Shown: piece after piece, positions 19,810 to 33,137 of the stretch
Layout of the letters: every line of letters begins with the position of its first letter
How positions within the stretch are numbered: position 1 is the first letter of the stretch
Assembly: GCA_022605955.1 (NCBI GenBank)
Contig: JAKCOZ010000008.1
Coordinates: forward strand, 9,550,001 to 9,614,000
DNA length: 64,000 nucleotides
DNA from: Rallus limicola
Taxonomy: Eukaryota > Chordata > Aves > Gruiformes > Rallidae
Direction of reading: 5' to 3'
Program-made: the position numbers and the translations under genes
Notes under the pieces: model-generated
Seen by the model: the letters and a program-made list of their open reading frames with translations, nothing else
Told to the model about the DNA's origin: nothing
Databases searched by the model: none

Positions 19810-22800
19810 AGAATTATATTTACTAATATTGGGTGCTTAACAAATTTAAGTGGATTGCTTACCTTGCTAAAACATCTCTAATACACTGTGCCCTGCATCA
19901 TCTCCAACAGATGATACAGTGAAATTCATGTGAAATTCCACAACATTTGGAGACATTTCCTTATCATTGAGGGTAGAAGGGAGGCGCAATGTGCAAGCAG
20001 AAAAGTGGAAGGAGGTTGCTTACTGTCTGATGTAAAACTCACTGAAATCAGGGCAAGTCTATGTGCTGGCTTTGATGGACTTCAGTTCGGGCATTCATAT
20101 TTCAGGTTGTTGCTCAGCAAACTGATAAGATAAAGATCAACTAGCAATGCTGAAGGCAAAAACTTTACCTGGTAAAAGGCTGTAACAGTTTGTGATACAA
20201 AATAAAGACTATAAATGTGGTGATTGTGAGGGGAAGAGGCTGTGCGGAGTGCCCTCAGCAGAGTATGTGCCGCAGTAGATTGGATTAGATTCTGTGTCTT
20301 TACATTCATTTTTTCCTTAATGGCACCAAGTTGTTGGGGAAGGTGTGTAAATTTCTTGTGACAGAAGCCATTGGTGAATTTCCTTAAGAGAGAAATTACT
20401 TTTTTCCACTACGCAAAGGTCAGCTTGACATTCAAACTGAGTGCAATTCGTTAGGTATGAGACTAGTCAGTATGGTATGACAGTCTCTCACATCAATTTC
20501 TGTATGTCATGATTGAAAGTTGTTCAATAGGGTCAAATCTTAGTAAAGGTGATTATCTCTTTGGGATACTTATTTGAAATTTTAACTATATTGCAGAATG
20601 ATGAAACCTCAAATAATAATAAACTAAATTTACAAATCAACAATTTTAAAGGGAGAGGGGAAGCTCACAGAATGACCTTGATGGGGAAAAAATAACCCAC
20701 GGGTAATGGCTGGTGTGAGACATGGGAGACATGGGAATGTTAAAAAGTACAACAAAAATAAGGTGTGACCCAAAGTATAGAAAGAGAAAAGAGTTTGCCA
20801 TCATTTTCAGTCATGGCTATGAAATACCATGAAAGGGGAAACGTGTATACATAAATGGGTATATGGCCTGATGGGTAGCTAGCAGGAAGCTTGCAAATAT
20901 TTAAATTAATTTTAATCGAATTATATAAACATCTTCATAATAGATTTTCTTCTGCAGACACAAAGTAATTTTAACTTTGTTCCTCACAGCAATCAGTGCC
21001 CTTGCAGATGCTATCTGTCTCCAGTGCAAAGGGAGGCTGAGGTCTCAAAAGATCTTGCAAGGGGTAACAACTTAAATAGCATCTTCCTCAAAGTATGCAC
21101 TTGGTTGCCTGTGCCTATGAGGTCCTAAATCAAAGCCCAGTGAGATCACCAGGAAGGCTGGGGGAAAAAAAAAAAAGATATTAAAAATATGAATAAAATA
21201 GTATATGTACTGAGAGCAATAGAAGGTAACTTAGGAACATCTCATCTTCATGTACTTTAGGGAAATGAATAACTAAGTATGAATACTGAAAAAAGGAAAC
21301 ATGGTTTGGAACAAATGACTCATTTCGCACTAGGAGTTCAGCATGGAGCCTTTGCTCCTGCCTGGGTGCACTGAAACCACCTCTTGTGGGAATGACTGCA
21401 GATGATTTTGAAGCATTTACGTACACATAGAAACACACTGGGGGGGTGGAGGTAGGATCTCAGTGATGTAGATTAATGAACTGGCTTAATAAAGCAAGCA
21501 TGCTCTTCACTTTTTATGGGGAAAATGCTCAAGGGGAGGCTTTCGAGATGAGAATGCTCCAAGCAAGTTTGTTTTGGTTTTGTCACTATTCAAAAATGTC
21601 ATAAGATCTAAGTTTTTATGAGCTAAAGGTTATTGTGTCAAGGCAATTCAGAAGTATGTGAAGTCGGTGCAAGGGTGTTGTGTGCCCAACCATTGAATCT
21701 GGCTTCCTGTTGTTGATTTATGAGCAGGAGCATTTCCTCCTCAGCTGGTAAAAGTGGGAAGGTCTGTGTGTCTGCACAAAGGTGCGAGTTTCCCTACTCC
21801 ATCAGCTGTATCCAGAGATTCTCTTTTCCCAGATTAGTTAAAAAGGTAGATTATAAATGAAAGTATAAAGGATGGGAATTTTCATTGCCATAGAAATGCC
21901 TGGAGCCTGAGATCTTCATTTTTATTAGGTCTTTACTAGAGCAAGGTTGCTCACCAGTTCCACAGTCAGTGTGGAAAAACTAAGCCTGGCTGGCACTGGA
22001 GGTTTCCATCCAGCTGGCTTTAACTTTGACCCTTCGAACTCGGGAGCTGCAGAAGCACAGCCTCCTGTGCTTAGCCTGGTGTGACATTTTGTGTGGGAGA
22101 AGTGGTTTGCTAAATTATGTTCCAGACAAGATTAAATATTTTAATTTTCAGGGATGATTGGGTCTGGGCTTTTGGGACCACCTCTAATTTTAATTAAAAA
22201 AAAACCCAAACCACGCTACCAGCAGAAAATGTTATTATAAAATTATGTGAATTTACTGTGTGGGTTTCAGGATTTTTTCTTTCTGTTTTAAAATAAGTTC
22301 TTAAATGACCAGTTCTGCTGTGATATGCTTGGGTTTAGGCACTAGATTACATGCTTCTTTTTTTTTCTTTTTAAAAAAGTGTCATGCTTCTTAAAGAAAA
22401 AAAAAAACCAATGTAAAACCTCTGTAAGAAAGACATCTTCCTGAGGTGCCAGTAGTAGGTCTGTAAAACACAACCATGATATGTTAGTAAGGGGCAGTTC
22501 TACAGTGATATTGCTCCCTGTGGCATACTGCTCTTGGAAGGTAGGCTGTCTCTGTTTGGGGAAATATGGTGTTTTTATGCAAAATACAGTGGTCTTTTTG
22601 ACCTGAATGGGTAAAAGCAAACCTGTTTAGAGACTTATCAGGACTTCCTGTGAATGAGTTCACAATCTCCTGCTTATTGTTACGGAAAGTAAAGTTCAGA
22701 GACTAATTTATCCACAATGAAAATATAATTTCCTGTCATTTTTGGCACCAAAAATGTTTCAGCATTTTTTTCTTCTGGAGAATTTTGGGTGATGAAGAAG

Positions 22801-25236
22801 TTTGGGGTTAATGCACTTTTTTTTTGATGCAAATGAACAGAACCTTTCAACAGAGAACAAAACTATTTCCTGTCCTAATATATTGAATGAGAATTAACTT
22901 TGACAAATCCAGAACCTCAGAGCGTGATTTGACCTTTCCCACATATGTGTGTGTTAAATATAAAGTCTATTGTCAAGTGCAATCAGGAAAGGAGTTCCCA
23001 AGACTAGGCAAGTAATTTTGGGTAAACAAGAAGGTGAATTATGTAACTAAATCAGTTCACGTTATCATGAATGAGATTATGTCTGATAGACAAACCCTAA
23101 AATACTCACAGATAATATTGTTTATCTAACAGGCTTCCTAGGCAGAATTTTAAATGTTTTACATTGCTATTGCTATTTATAGTATATCACTGCAGTGATA
23201 ATGGCTTTAATGCTATCTAGGCTTGGCCAAATATAGTAATCTCTGTGCTATAAAAGGAGGTTTGAAGTCCTCTGTGAAAGGATAAAGGTTGGCTTTGTTA
23301 TTGAAATTCCTTTGATGAACTGTTTCAAGAAGCTTATTTTAGGGCTGGCATCCAAGCGCGGTGAAAGTGACAGTTTCCTCTCTTCTCCCCTTCACATAAT
23401 TCTTATGAATCATGTGCTCAACAACATTAACCCGATCTCAGTTTTTTAAACATCTTGACAACTTGAACTAAACCATTTGCAGAAACAGTCCATTTGCTTT
23501 CAGCTCTGCAAACGAAAAACATTTTTAACTAGTTTTCTGATTTAATTATGTTCTAACACCAGAAAATCTTCCTTAAAATGACCAAATAGTTGCACTGTGG
23601 CTGAGTTTCAGGATATTCAGACCAGCTGTGTCAACTTAACCTCTTTGCCTTATAGGCGCTGTGATGCTTAATTAGTTGCTTATGAAATGTGTTAAATTTT
23701 TCGATTGCAAGGTGCTATGTAATTGTGTGCTATGACATTTGTGAAAATTTCAAGCAAACATCTTTTTCCTTCCTTCCTTCCTCCTGCTGTCCTTGCACAC
23801 AGGACATCCAGTCTTACTGTTTCTCGGGGTTAAAGGAGTTATCGATATAAATAGTTGTGCAAAGCTGAGCCCTGATCGCAGCTATTGGGAGCGTTCCCAG
23901 GATACAGCTGTAACTGGACATATTGGTGTCATGGCTTGCCAAAGCAATGTGCTGCTTGCTGGTATATTCTTGGTGAGTATAGGCACGAGGCTGTTTTTTC
24001 TGGCTTGCTAACAGTGCCTTTTGAAATTCTAAATGAGTTTGTAATGACGTGTATCCTACCAAGCCTGGGTCAGACAGCAGGTTGCCATACGACGTAGTTA
24101 CACCAGTGGGCTGGTTTTGTTCAGGAGCTCATCCCAATGGCAGTATTGTGCTTTTTCATGAGAGATTAGTGAAGCTAAGCAGAAACCAGTTTAATTTTGC
24201 CATCCTTAGTAAATAAAACTACAGTATGGCATGTATAAATTTTATGACAGTTCTTCCCTGTATGTTTCCAAAGATTCCTCAAATCTCTCCACTCAGCCAA
24301 AGTTCATGTAGCTTTATTTCTATGGAAGGCCTTGTTACCAGGGAAGTGCCAGGAGCATTAACTCTCTTTCGTATTTACTGTATAATCCCATCTCTGTCCT
24401 GGGGAGAGAGAATGAAAATCTGGGAGGCAAAATGAAAATTGATTATTTGTTTGAAGATAAGGAAGAGCAACATTAAGCAGAAGGAGGCCCAGGAGCAGAT
24501 TTATCTATGTCTTGCTTCCTGGTACTGCTCTCCCCACTAGTCTGTGAGCTTTCATATCCTCCCAAAATGTGTTCATGGGTTGGTTTGTTCGTTGGTTCTT
24601 TCTCAGCATCAAGTCTTAGCAAGACCTCTACTTCCTTTTCTTTGTTCAAGGCATAGGCCTACAGGCAGTAGAGGGTTATTTTTGCAGGTAAGTGGGGGCA
24701 AACTGTGTGGGTTTCATGTGGGTTCAAGGGCTTGCTGCATGTAATTGCCATAACTCCTGGTTGAGGCCATAAGCTGAGAAGGGTGAGTAGGAGGGAAACG
24801 ATCAGCCTTCCCACACCTTTCCCCAAATGGCAGCGGTGAATGGGAACTCTTCTGTTTCCCTGTCAAGAGCCAACTCCAGGGAACTTCACCTGTGTCTGCC
24901 TGAATTTAGCTTTTTAATTTTCTCCCAAAAAACAGTTGGGTTGTTTTTTTCTTTGCTTCTTTTAAGGTAGCAATACTTTTTAGGAAGCGTCAAAGTAGAC
25001 TTCACCCGTAGGTGAAGGTGAACTACTCCCCACCTACTACCACTAATATCTTGATTCTTCCTCACCAGTTTGTTGGTTTTGAGAGGAAAATCCATGTCTT
25101 TTGGAGAAAGGCATTCAAGCTAAAAGCCTTGTGTGAAGGAATTTGCTTATTTTTCAGCCATTGTCACACCTGAACTTGACATCAAAGCTATGCAGTAAGT
25201 CTGGACATTAATAGTAAAGGGCATATTTAATGGCTT

Positions 25237-25486
25237 AAAATTGCACCAGGGGAGATTTAGGTTAGATACATGGAAGAATTTCTTTGCTGAAAGGGTTGTA
25301 AGGCACTCAAAACAGGCGGCCCAGGGAAGCTGTGGAGCCACCATCCCTGGAGGTATTTAAAAGGCGTGTGGATGAAGACCTTAAGGACATGGCCTAGAGG
25401 TGGGCTAGCCAGGGTTAGGCTGTGGTTGGACTCAATGATCTAATGGGTCTATTCCAACCCAGATGATTCTATGATTCTATGATTTC
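25237..25486 (+). mobile_element. CR1 LINE fragment, 3' part
   Basis: About 250 bp from the C-terminal coding end and 3' UTR of a CR1, in sense with ADCY5. Recognisable words are CCAGGGGAGATTTAGGTTAG, AATTTCTTTGCTGAAAGGG, GCCCAGGGAAGCTGTGGAG, CCATCCCTGGAGGTATTTAA and GGTTGGACTCAATGATCTAA. It ends in ATTCTATG repeat units. Its UTR differs from that of the neighbouring copy at 25669-26617, so the two come from different CR1 subfamilies and were separate insertions. No long frame is open. Confidence 0.93.
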
Positions 25487-25661
25487 AACCCAAGATCACT
25501 CCTTGTTTTTGATACATGTGTGTTGATGGTTCAGTCTCGAAACTTTTAGGCCAAAGAAGAGAGCAGGTTTCTATGTTTTATCAAATCTAACTCTTTGTGC
25601 ATGTGCACAGCACCCTTTAAGGAAAACAAATACACAGCAACTTGTTTAAGTATTCATCTGA

Positions 25662-26525
25662 CTGTCTGCAGATCTCTTCATCAACGACCTTGATGAGGGA
25701 ATAACATCCACCCTCAGCAAGTATGCTGATGACACAAAGCTGGGAGGTGTGGCTGACACGCAGGAACACTGCGCTGCCATTCAGCGAGACCTGGACAGGC
25801 TGGAGAGCTGGGCTGGGAGAAACCAAATGAAATTCAACAAAAGCAAGTGTAAAGTCTTGCACCTGGGGAGGAACAACCGACTGTATCAGTACAGGCTGGG
25901 GGATGACCTGTTGGAAAAGAGCTCTGAGGAGAAGGACCTGGGGGTCCTGGTTGATGACAGGTTGGCTATGAGCAAGCAGTGTGCCCTGGTGGCCAAGAAA
26001 GCCAATGGGATCCTGGGGTGCATCAGGAAGAGTGTGTCCAGCAGGTCGAAGGAGGTGATCCTCCCCCTCTACTCTGCGTTGGTCAGGCCCCACCTGGAGT
26101 ACTGTGTCCAGTTCTGGGCCCCCTGGTATAAAAAAGACAGGGACCTTCTGGAGAGAGTCCAGAGAAGGGCGACAAAGTTGATTAGGGGCCTGGAACATCT
26201 ACCCTACGAGGAAAGGCTGAGTGAGCTGGGGCTGTTCAGCCTGGAAAAAAGAAGACTTAGGGGGGACCTAATTAATGTCTATAAATATCTTAGACATGGG
26301 TTGCAGGGGGAATTGGACAGCCCCTTTTCAGTGGTCTGTGGGGACAGGACTAGGGGCAATGGCTTTAAGCTAGAGCATAGGAAGTTCCGCACCAACATGC
26401 GGAAGAACTTTTTCACAGTGAGGGTGATGGAGCAGTGGAATAGGCTGCCCAGGGAGGTGGTGGAGTCTCCTTCTCTGGAGATATTCAAGTCTCGTCTGGA
26501 CGCCTATCTATGTAGTATGAGATAG
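25662..26525 (+). pseudogene. CR1 ORF2 C-terminal remnant, reading frame still open
   Basis: The frame is open from the stop just before 25662 to TAG at 26523-26525, about 287 codons. The CR1 part starts with [10 protein letters not shown], then the reverse transcriptase catalytic box YADDTKLGG (near 25719-25745), the AGRNQMKFN and KCKVLHLG motifs, [39 protein letters not shown], and [18 protein letters not shown] near the end. These are the thumb and C-terminal parts of CR1 reverse transcriptase. The endonuclease and most of the polymerase domain are missing by 5' truncation, so it cannot act alone. The lack of stops and frameshifts suggests a fairly recent insertion. An ATG is lacking at the start; GTG at 25749 is only an internal codon. 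Confidence 0.93.
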
Positions 26526-26617
26526 GGAGCCTGCTTTGGCAGGGGGGTTGGACCCGATGATCTCTTGAGGTCCCTTCCAACCCCTAAGATTCTGTGATTC
26601 TGTGATTCTGTGATTCT
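25669..26617 (+). mobile_element. CR1 LINE, 5'-truncated, about 950 bp
   Basis: This is the 3' part of a CR1 non-LTR retrotransposon: the C-terminal part of ORF2, a short 3' UTR with GGTTGGACCCGATGATCTC and GAGGTCCCTTCCAACCCC, and a tail of about 3.6 ATTCTGTG units (26589-26617). Abrupt 5' truncation is usual for CR1, and I see no target-site duplication, which is also usual. It is the longest recognisable copy in the window and lies in the sense direction of ADCY5, inside intron 3. The start is approximate. Confidence 0.96.
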
Positions 26618-28014
26618 TTTTGAACTGGGAATATATTGTGATCTTGGTCCCTGCTGGGAGCTCCTGGTGACTTCAGGGGCTTAAAAGAGCCTTGTACTCT
26701 CCAGAGAACAAAACAGATAAATAACTGGCTGCAAGGCACCCCGCTGGATGCATTACTTAAACACATGTGTCGTAATAAAGATAACATCCCAAAAGTGCAG
26801 CGTGCCAGGTGACTGCAGATCTGCAGCCACTGGCAAGCCATCAGCAATTAGGAAGGGTCTGTGATGTATAATTCACACCCTGCTATTCTGAGTTTACACC
26901 AGGGTCTGTGAAGTTCACAGGGTGATGGATTGAAGAGTGTTAGATGTTTTAATGATGAAATGCTGTGAATAGTAATTGGGAGAGAATAATGAAAGTGCCT
27001 GCAGAAGTTTACAGAGCAGTATTTCGACTCATCAAGTTTATTTAGATTCTCTTTTTGCTTCAGTAGTACTAAAAATAGAGTCAATTTTAAAATAATGTAC
27101 GTTTCACTGCTGATTGCCCTGATAGTAAAAACAAATGTATCAGTCTTAGAGTAAAAAATGCATCAAAGTACATTTAATAAACTAATCCACCCTCAGTCTT
27201 TTCTGTTGTCGAGTAACCTTGAGAAGAAAAAGAGAGTCATCCAAGACCAAAACTTTAATTTTGTAAAGACCTGCTTGCACAGACTTGCTTTTCTCTTGAA
27301 AAGACTTAGTTAAATTTCAGTTAACAAACTACCATGTCACGTTGTTAACGTGCAAAGTGGTTTTAAGAACATTGGGTTTATATAACATTTGAAGAGATTC
27401 TTGCTAAAATCATCCTACCTTTTTGCTTCCTCCTTAGACTATAATGAGTGAAAAGCAGTTAAACTTTTTATTCTGTAATGCACTAAACTTTGAAAAACTA
27501 TTTAAAGCCCTCTTACAGAAGCTGTAAAACAAAGGCACAGTTTTGGATGAAGATGGATTAACTTCTCTTGTCTTATACTATATTTATATCCCTCAACAAT
27601 TGTTGCTAATTTGTGCATCTGTTCTTACTGGTTTATATATAATTTTGACACTGGATAAGTGATGAAGAAGAGACAAAAGCTGAAACCAATTACTGGAGAA
27701 GAGCTCTCAAGTGATCTGGTATCCTGTGACTCATTGCTAGCTTGAGTCTGTGTCCTCCAGACACTGAAAGTCATGGTATATATATTTTTTAAACCTCCTC
27801 TTTTTTATTAATTTTTCTTGATACTAAGTGGTTAAAAAGTTTGGGAGAGGCTGGTACTGACTGTGCAGACTGCATGATTCTATAAATAGTGTTTCTGTAA
27901 GGAACCAGGCTATGAACAGGTCACTTCAGAAACAGAGCTAACAGAAATGAGAAGCAACAGAGAACTGCACAAAGCAGCAAAGGAGGAAGACCAAATACAT
28001 TAAATGAATTTCAG

Positions 28015-28036
28015 CACACACACACACACACACACA
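28015..28036. repeat. (CA)11 microsatellite
   Basis: Eleven perfect CA units. Likely length-polymorphic. Confidence 0.97.
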
Positions 28037-30799
28037 TTGTTGGCAGGTCATTGGCCTTGGGGAATGGTAGTGGTGATCTTTTTAGAAAATGGAGATGTTT
28101 CTGTGTCCATTTGTGTTTCTGCTACAAAGCCCTAGAAAGATGCACCTGGTTTTAAATCATAGGAACAGGGTTTTATAACACCATGTAGGTTCTGAGGACT
28201 CGTGAGTTTTGAAATAGTTTTCAGAAATCAAACAAAAGTGTGTGTGTGGTACTCTTTAACAGGAAACAAAATGTGGGAATATAGGTATTATCTTCCCTGA
28301 TACCGTGGTCAGCGGGGACCTTTGTCTGTGGCTGCTGTATCTGTCTTTGGCAAGTATCTGAGGCTCTCAAAGGCACTGAGAAATTTTAAGGATCTTCATG
28401 ACCAGTAACTATGTCCCTATTTCAGCCAAACACCTAAAAGAACGTAAATATATAGGAGGGTCATCATGGCCTAAAATCAGCTCACTCAACTCCAGCTCTA
28501 TAGAGCTGACTTCCAAGCCCAAAAACCTAGTGTAGTAACCACTTGTGGAACTTGAATCTGTGTGACTATCAGCAGAATACTGTCTGCCTTGCCTGCTGTT
28601 GAGAGATCTCCCCAGTAAGTGGCATGCAGAAAGCTGGACGACCATGGCTTCTTTCAGTTGTAAGATCAACCATAAATGCCTGTTTGTCTCCCTCAGTGCA
28701 GTGAGAGAATCTATGAGCAGACTATATGGAATCACAACTTGCCCTCCAATGTGAAGGTGGCTGGATGTGTGAGGCATTTTTCCATCAGACATATAGTAAT
28801 AAGTTTATTGATCTGTCATGTCAGCTCATTTGTTTGGGTTTGTTGTTGTTGTTTTGGGTGTGGGTTTTTTTGACTTTAAGGAGGATACTTTGCAGAGTCT
28901 GATAGATCAGATCCATTGCCTACTCATTGTGGGAAATGTGTTGCTAATAGGATGTTATTAGGATAACTTACTTTCTTGTGACAACTACTTAATTATGGTT
29001 ATGTCCAAGGACTGACTGACCCATACATCAACACTGATGTAGTAGCAAGTTGGAGGGATGCTTTGTAACATCCTGGACCACGAAGGAGATGAAACGTGTC
29101 ACAGAGCTGACGGGACAGCCACAGCGTAGGGAAGTAGGCAAAAAAGATGGGAAAGACTCAAAAATCTTGGAAAGCAAGGAGCAAATTTAGCAATTGTTGA
29201 CTGGAGGAAAGGAGATGAGAGAATGGAAAACAGATGCATACAATTTTAGATAGTGGGCAGTTATGTGCCAGAACTGTTCTGGTGGAGGGCCTCCCGTCTG
29301 GGAGCGTGCACACCAGTGCAGTGCAGCTCTCTGCCATGGTGGTTTCCAAAGAAAGACCTAATAAGAATCAATTTGTAGAACAAAGCAAACAAAACTTTGG
29401 CTTCTGCTCAGGGGAACTTGAGCAATTCTAGTTACAGATCAGTCTTCAACTGAAGCCAAATGCTGATCCATAAAAGTATAATTATCCTGTTTCATTTGGA
29501 ACCTTTTGTTCTGGATTGCATTCAAAACTACTGTAAGCCCCTTTGTGAGATTCTTTTTCTTTTGAGGCAAGAGAAAAAGAGGTCTTTTGATTTAATAGTT
29601 CTACTTTGTTTCAATTAAAAAGGAGAAAAAGACCCACCTCATCCTTGCCTTTCTTCCTAAAGAATCTTCCCTTCCTCAGAATAGCAGCCAGCAGGTCACA
29701 GTTCGGGATGACAGGTCTAATTTGGGACAAAGTTGTATTGCAGAGTATAAATGGTGATGCTCCATTTTTAAGAACGAGTACTCTTCATAATTTTCAGCTG
29801 CAAACTGACTAAAATTTTGCTATTGAAATCAGAAGCAATTACAAATTTCTTGCAAAGCCCAGAAAGCTTGAAATTGCAGATGTGACTTGAGCTCCTTTTC
29901 GTCAGAATTATGTAATAGTGGAGGGAATAAATTGAAAACGGTATCTTCTCTGAAAACTTAAAAACAATTGGGGAAAAAAAAGAGAAAAAATAGTATTGGA
30001 GAAACAACTGTGTGAAGCTAAAGTTGTGTTTAAAGATTAAATGAGTGATTTTTGAGGGCACCTCTGATTCTGAGAATAGCATAGGAAGGTGAAAATATTG
30101 GCTCGTCCACTGTAAAATGATACATATGCTGAGGATCAGTCAGGGCTGCACATTTATAATACAGAAGTCCAGTATGGACTTCATTAGCATTTATTAGATC
30201 AATGTATTTCACTTAAGTATGTGAATTCACTTGCTTATTTAAATGCCTTTTGTGTATTCTTTCATCTCTTTATAGGTTATTTTTCTTGCATATTCAAGGA
30301 ACATAAAAGCTGTATATCGTTCATCTCATGTCCACAACTTTCTATTTTTCAGACACAGCCTTTATTGCATTACTAGTAACTGTACAAATTCTAAGCCATC
30401 TTGCTGCATGAAGGGCAGTGCCTAGAAACGCCTCCTTACATTTTTCATGCCTTACACTCACAAACCGTCATGTAACTATCTGCTGCTACCAGTCAACCCT
30501 GGAGGAGAGGTTAGCATGGAGGAATGGAGAGGCTGAGATTGACATTGATTTCTTTAATTTGACTTGGTAGTGAGGCTGATGAGAGCTCAAAGATGCCTGG
30601 CTCCCCTTGCAGAAACAGCCCGACAACTAGGCTGTGAAGGCTGTGCCCTGCCTGTGCCCCAGAGGAACTGTGCAGGAGGAACAAGTGGGGAGTGTGTGCA
30701 AACACACACTCTCTTTGTGCTGGAGACTTCTCGTGACCGTTGGCTGTATCTGCAGGGGGAATTAGCTCTACATTTCAGCTGGGCCACCGCACCAAACGG

Positions 30800-30822
30800 C
30801 TGTCTGTCTGTCTGTCTGTCTG
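30800..30822. repeat. (CTGT)n microsatellite
   Basis: Just under six perfect CTGT units on the + strand. Confidence 0.95.
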
Positions 30823-31650
30823 CTCCTCGCTAACATGAAAGCATGGAGAAATTAATGAATGCAGTTGACATTCCAAGTGACAGCGAGTAAAAAGCAGAGG
30901 TACCAAAGAGATGGAAGTGATCAGGCATGCCATGTCCATCTGGGAACATAGAGGCTCAACCCACGTGCTGATGTAGGTTCTCTGGATTTGGTTTTCTCAT
31001 GTGTCAGAGGGCGTTTGAGGCCACATCTCCTAGGAGAGGCCCTAACTGGAGAAGACATCCTCATTCCCTTTTGTTAACTCTGTTTCATTTTTTTTATATA
31101 AAAGAATCAAACCCCGGAGCAGTGGCTTGAATCCCACTGTCCCATGTCACAGAGCACGCCATAATCAGCAGGGCAGAGTGGGGCGCTTGCTGTCTCTGCC
31201 TCTAATTATTCTAAGTATTTTATATGTAATGAGCAGCTGCAGCATGAGATCCTGAGGGCACCCATGTTCCAAATCCAAAATAGCTTGTTGTCCACTTCAG
31301 GCTGGATTCGGGCAGAGAAAAAATCAGATCCATGTTTTCTCACTTCTCAGGCAGAGGGTCTTAAGAAACAGTTTCCTTGCTTGCCTCCTTATTCTATTTG
31401 GTTTGATATAGCAGGCATTTTCAGAATCCTAAGAAATCAAATTTCTGTTTACATTTCTGTTCCTTAAAGATGTGCCAGTCTGTTCTGATGGGACAGTGGT
31501 ACTTTAGCTGGCAGGAATATGGGCTCCCAGCAAAGATTTGGCTACCATCGTGTAGCAGACAGTGTGGATGTAGTAGGGATGTTCTTAAATGCTGGACACA
31601 TACCCCCGTATTTGTGCCGACTTAATCTGAGCCTTGTCTGTGTTTCTTAA

Positions 31651-31735
31651 TTAAAAACAAACCGACAAAGAAAAGCCAACCAAGAAAAACCCCCAAAACC
31701 CCAGGAAGAAACCAAAACCCCAAACCCAGTCAAGT
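31651..31735. repeat. A/C-rich low-complexity stretch
   Basis: Words such as AAACAAACC, AAAACCCCC and AAACCCCAAACCC leave the + strand with few G or T. It is the third such stretch in the window. No coding signal is seen. Confidence 0.6.
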
Positions 31736-32235
31736 ATTCCTGTAAGCTGCTATCACCAGGTTCAAATTGAAGTGAAAATGTATCTGCTGGATTTTCTAGC
31801 CTCAGTGGTCTTTGATTAACCACAGAGCATCTGAAGTAACCAGGAGGGGTAGAGGCCAGTGGGATGATTTGCTGGAGATGATTTGCTTTTTGCCTTTTCC
31901 TGCTGTTAACTTTTTTGTCTGGTTCTGTTTGTAAGGATTCTGGTGACTGGCTGTTGTCAGCAGGATTTTTTTCTGGTTGCATAAGGGCTGAGAAAACAGT
32001 ATCTGTCTGACTCTTCCACAGTGAATGGCTTTCAAGTTAAGCCGTGGCTGCAGTTATTGTGCTCTAGCTGTGACACTATAAATAAAGTTATTAACAGCAA
32101 TATGTAAATGGGTTTCTATTTTTGTTCCGTCTATTGTTTGTGAAATCTAGGGCAGTTATTCAGTAAGAATCATCTGCTGTTTAGCACTGAGCCTACCAGC
32201 ATTTGATGCTGTGTGGGCTGCTGCTTTTTTTTCCC

Positions 32236-32255
32236 CTTTCTTTCTTTCTTTCTTT
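32236..32255. repeat. (CTTT)5 microsatellite
   Basis: Five perfect CTTT units following a T8-CCCC run. Confidence 0.95.
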
Positions 32256-33075
32256 GCACTGGCTTTTAGAATCCGGCTCCTTTGCAAGTTTGTTTATTGT
32301 GGTGTATAAGAAATAGAGTAGCTGTGCTAAGCATTTTCAGGCTTCCAGAGAGTGGCTTGGTGCTTAAGAATAGAGAATCATCTCTTGATATCTGAACTGT
32401 AGAAGCATTAAAAACTACACAAACACCAAATACCACAGCTGCTATTTGCCTTATTGCGCATCTTGCATATTCCAGTTTGTTCAGACCTCTTTAGGGTTTG
32501 TGTTTTGTTTGCGTGCTCCCTTTCCTTCCGCTCCCCTCTCCATTGCTCCGGATCTGCCTGACAGCCTTGGACCCTGTTCACCCTGGAAACTTGTACCGCC
32601 TTAATTCGTGCAGTTACAGTATGTCCCCCTCCCTGAGGAGGGAGCGCACAGATATGTTGTTGTAGAAACACTTTACTACTGTCATGGCTACTCCTCTCTG
32701 GAACAGCAAATTATTCTAATCCCAGGCATCTGTTTAGAAACCTGAATGTGTCTGCGCCAGGGACAGGAGCTGTGTTGCTGTTAACATATATACTCTATAA
32801 GACATTTCACATGAGACAGTTGATTCAAACTTCTTCCTGCTCTGCAAGTGAATTTAGCTCTGGCTTCCCTGAATCCCCTATGGGGAAAGTCCCGACCTGT
32901 TTGTCCTGTGACTCATTAGCCACAGTTTTATTGCTGGCTGCGTTATCCTTCAGATGGGCATGTGTCCTCCACGGTACTTCATTTTCATTTCATGCAGCCT
33001 TCTGAAAGGCCAGTGTAACGTTGGGACGCCACCAAGCTGTGTCTCCAGTTTCACTCCTTGCTTGAAGTAGTGCTT

Positions 33076-33137
33076 AGTTTTATGGTATATGTAACATCTG
33101 AATATAAGTTTTATGGTATATGTAACATCTGAATATA
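33076..33137. repeat. Perfect tandem duplication, 2 x 31 bp
   Basis: Two identical 31-base copies, each beginning AGTTTTATGGTATATG and ending ATCTGAATATA, directly abut (33076-33106 and 33107-33137). Identity is 31/31, so the duplication is young or recently homogenised, or it is an assembly artefact. Its sequence is AT-rich and non-coding. Confidence 0.97.

Noticed and set aside
25617..26198. 193-codon minus-strand ORF
   Set aside because: It is the antisense shadow of the CR1 ORF2 remnant on the + strand.
28409..28792. 127-codon minus-strand ORF in intron 3
   Set aside because: The composition looks protein-like in places, but I recognise no domain and no splice or promoter context. I judge it chance.
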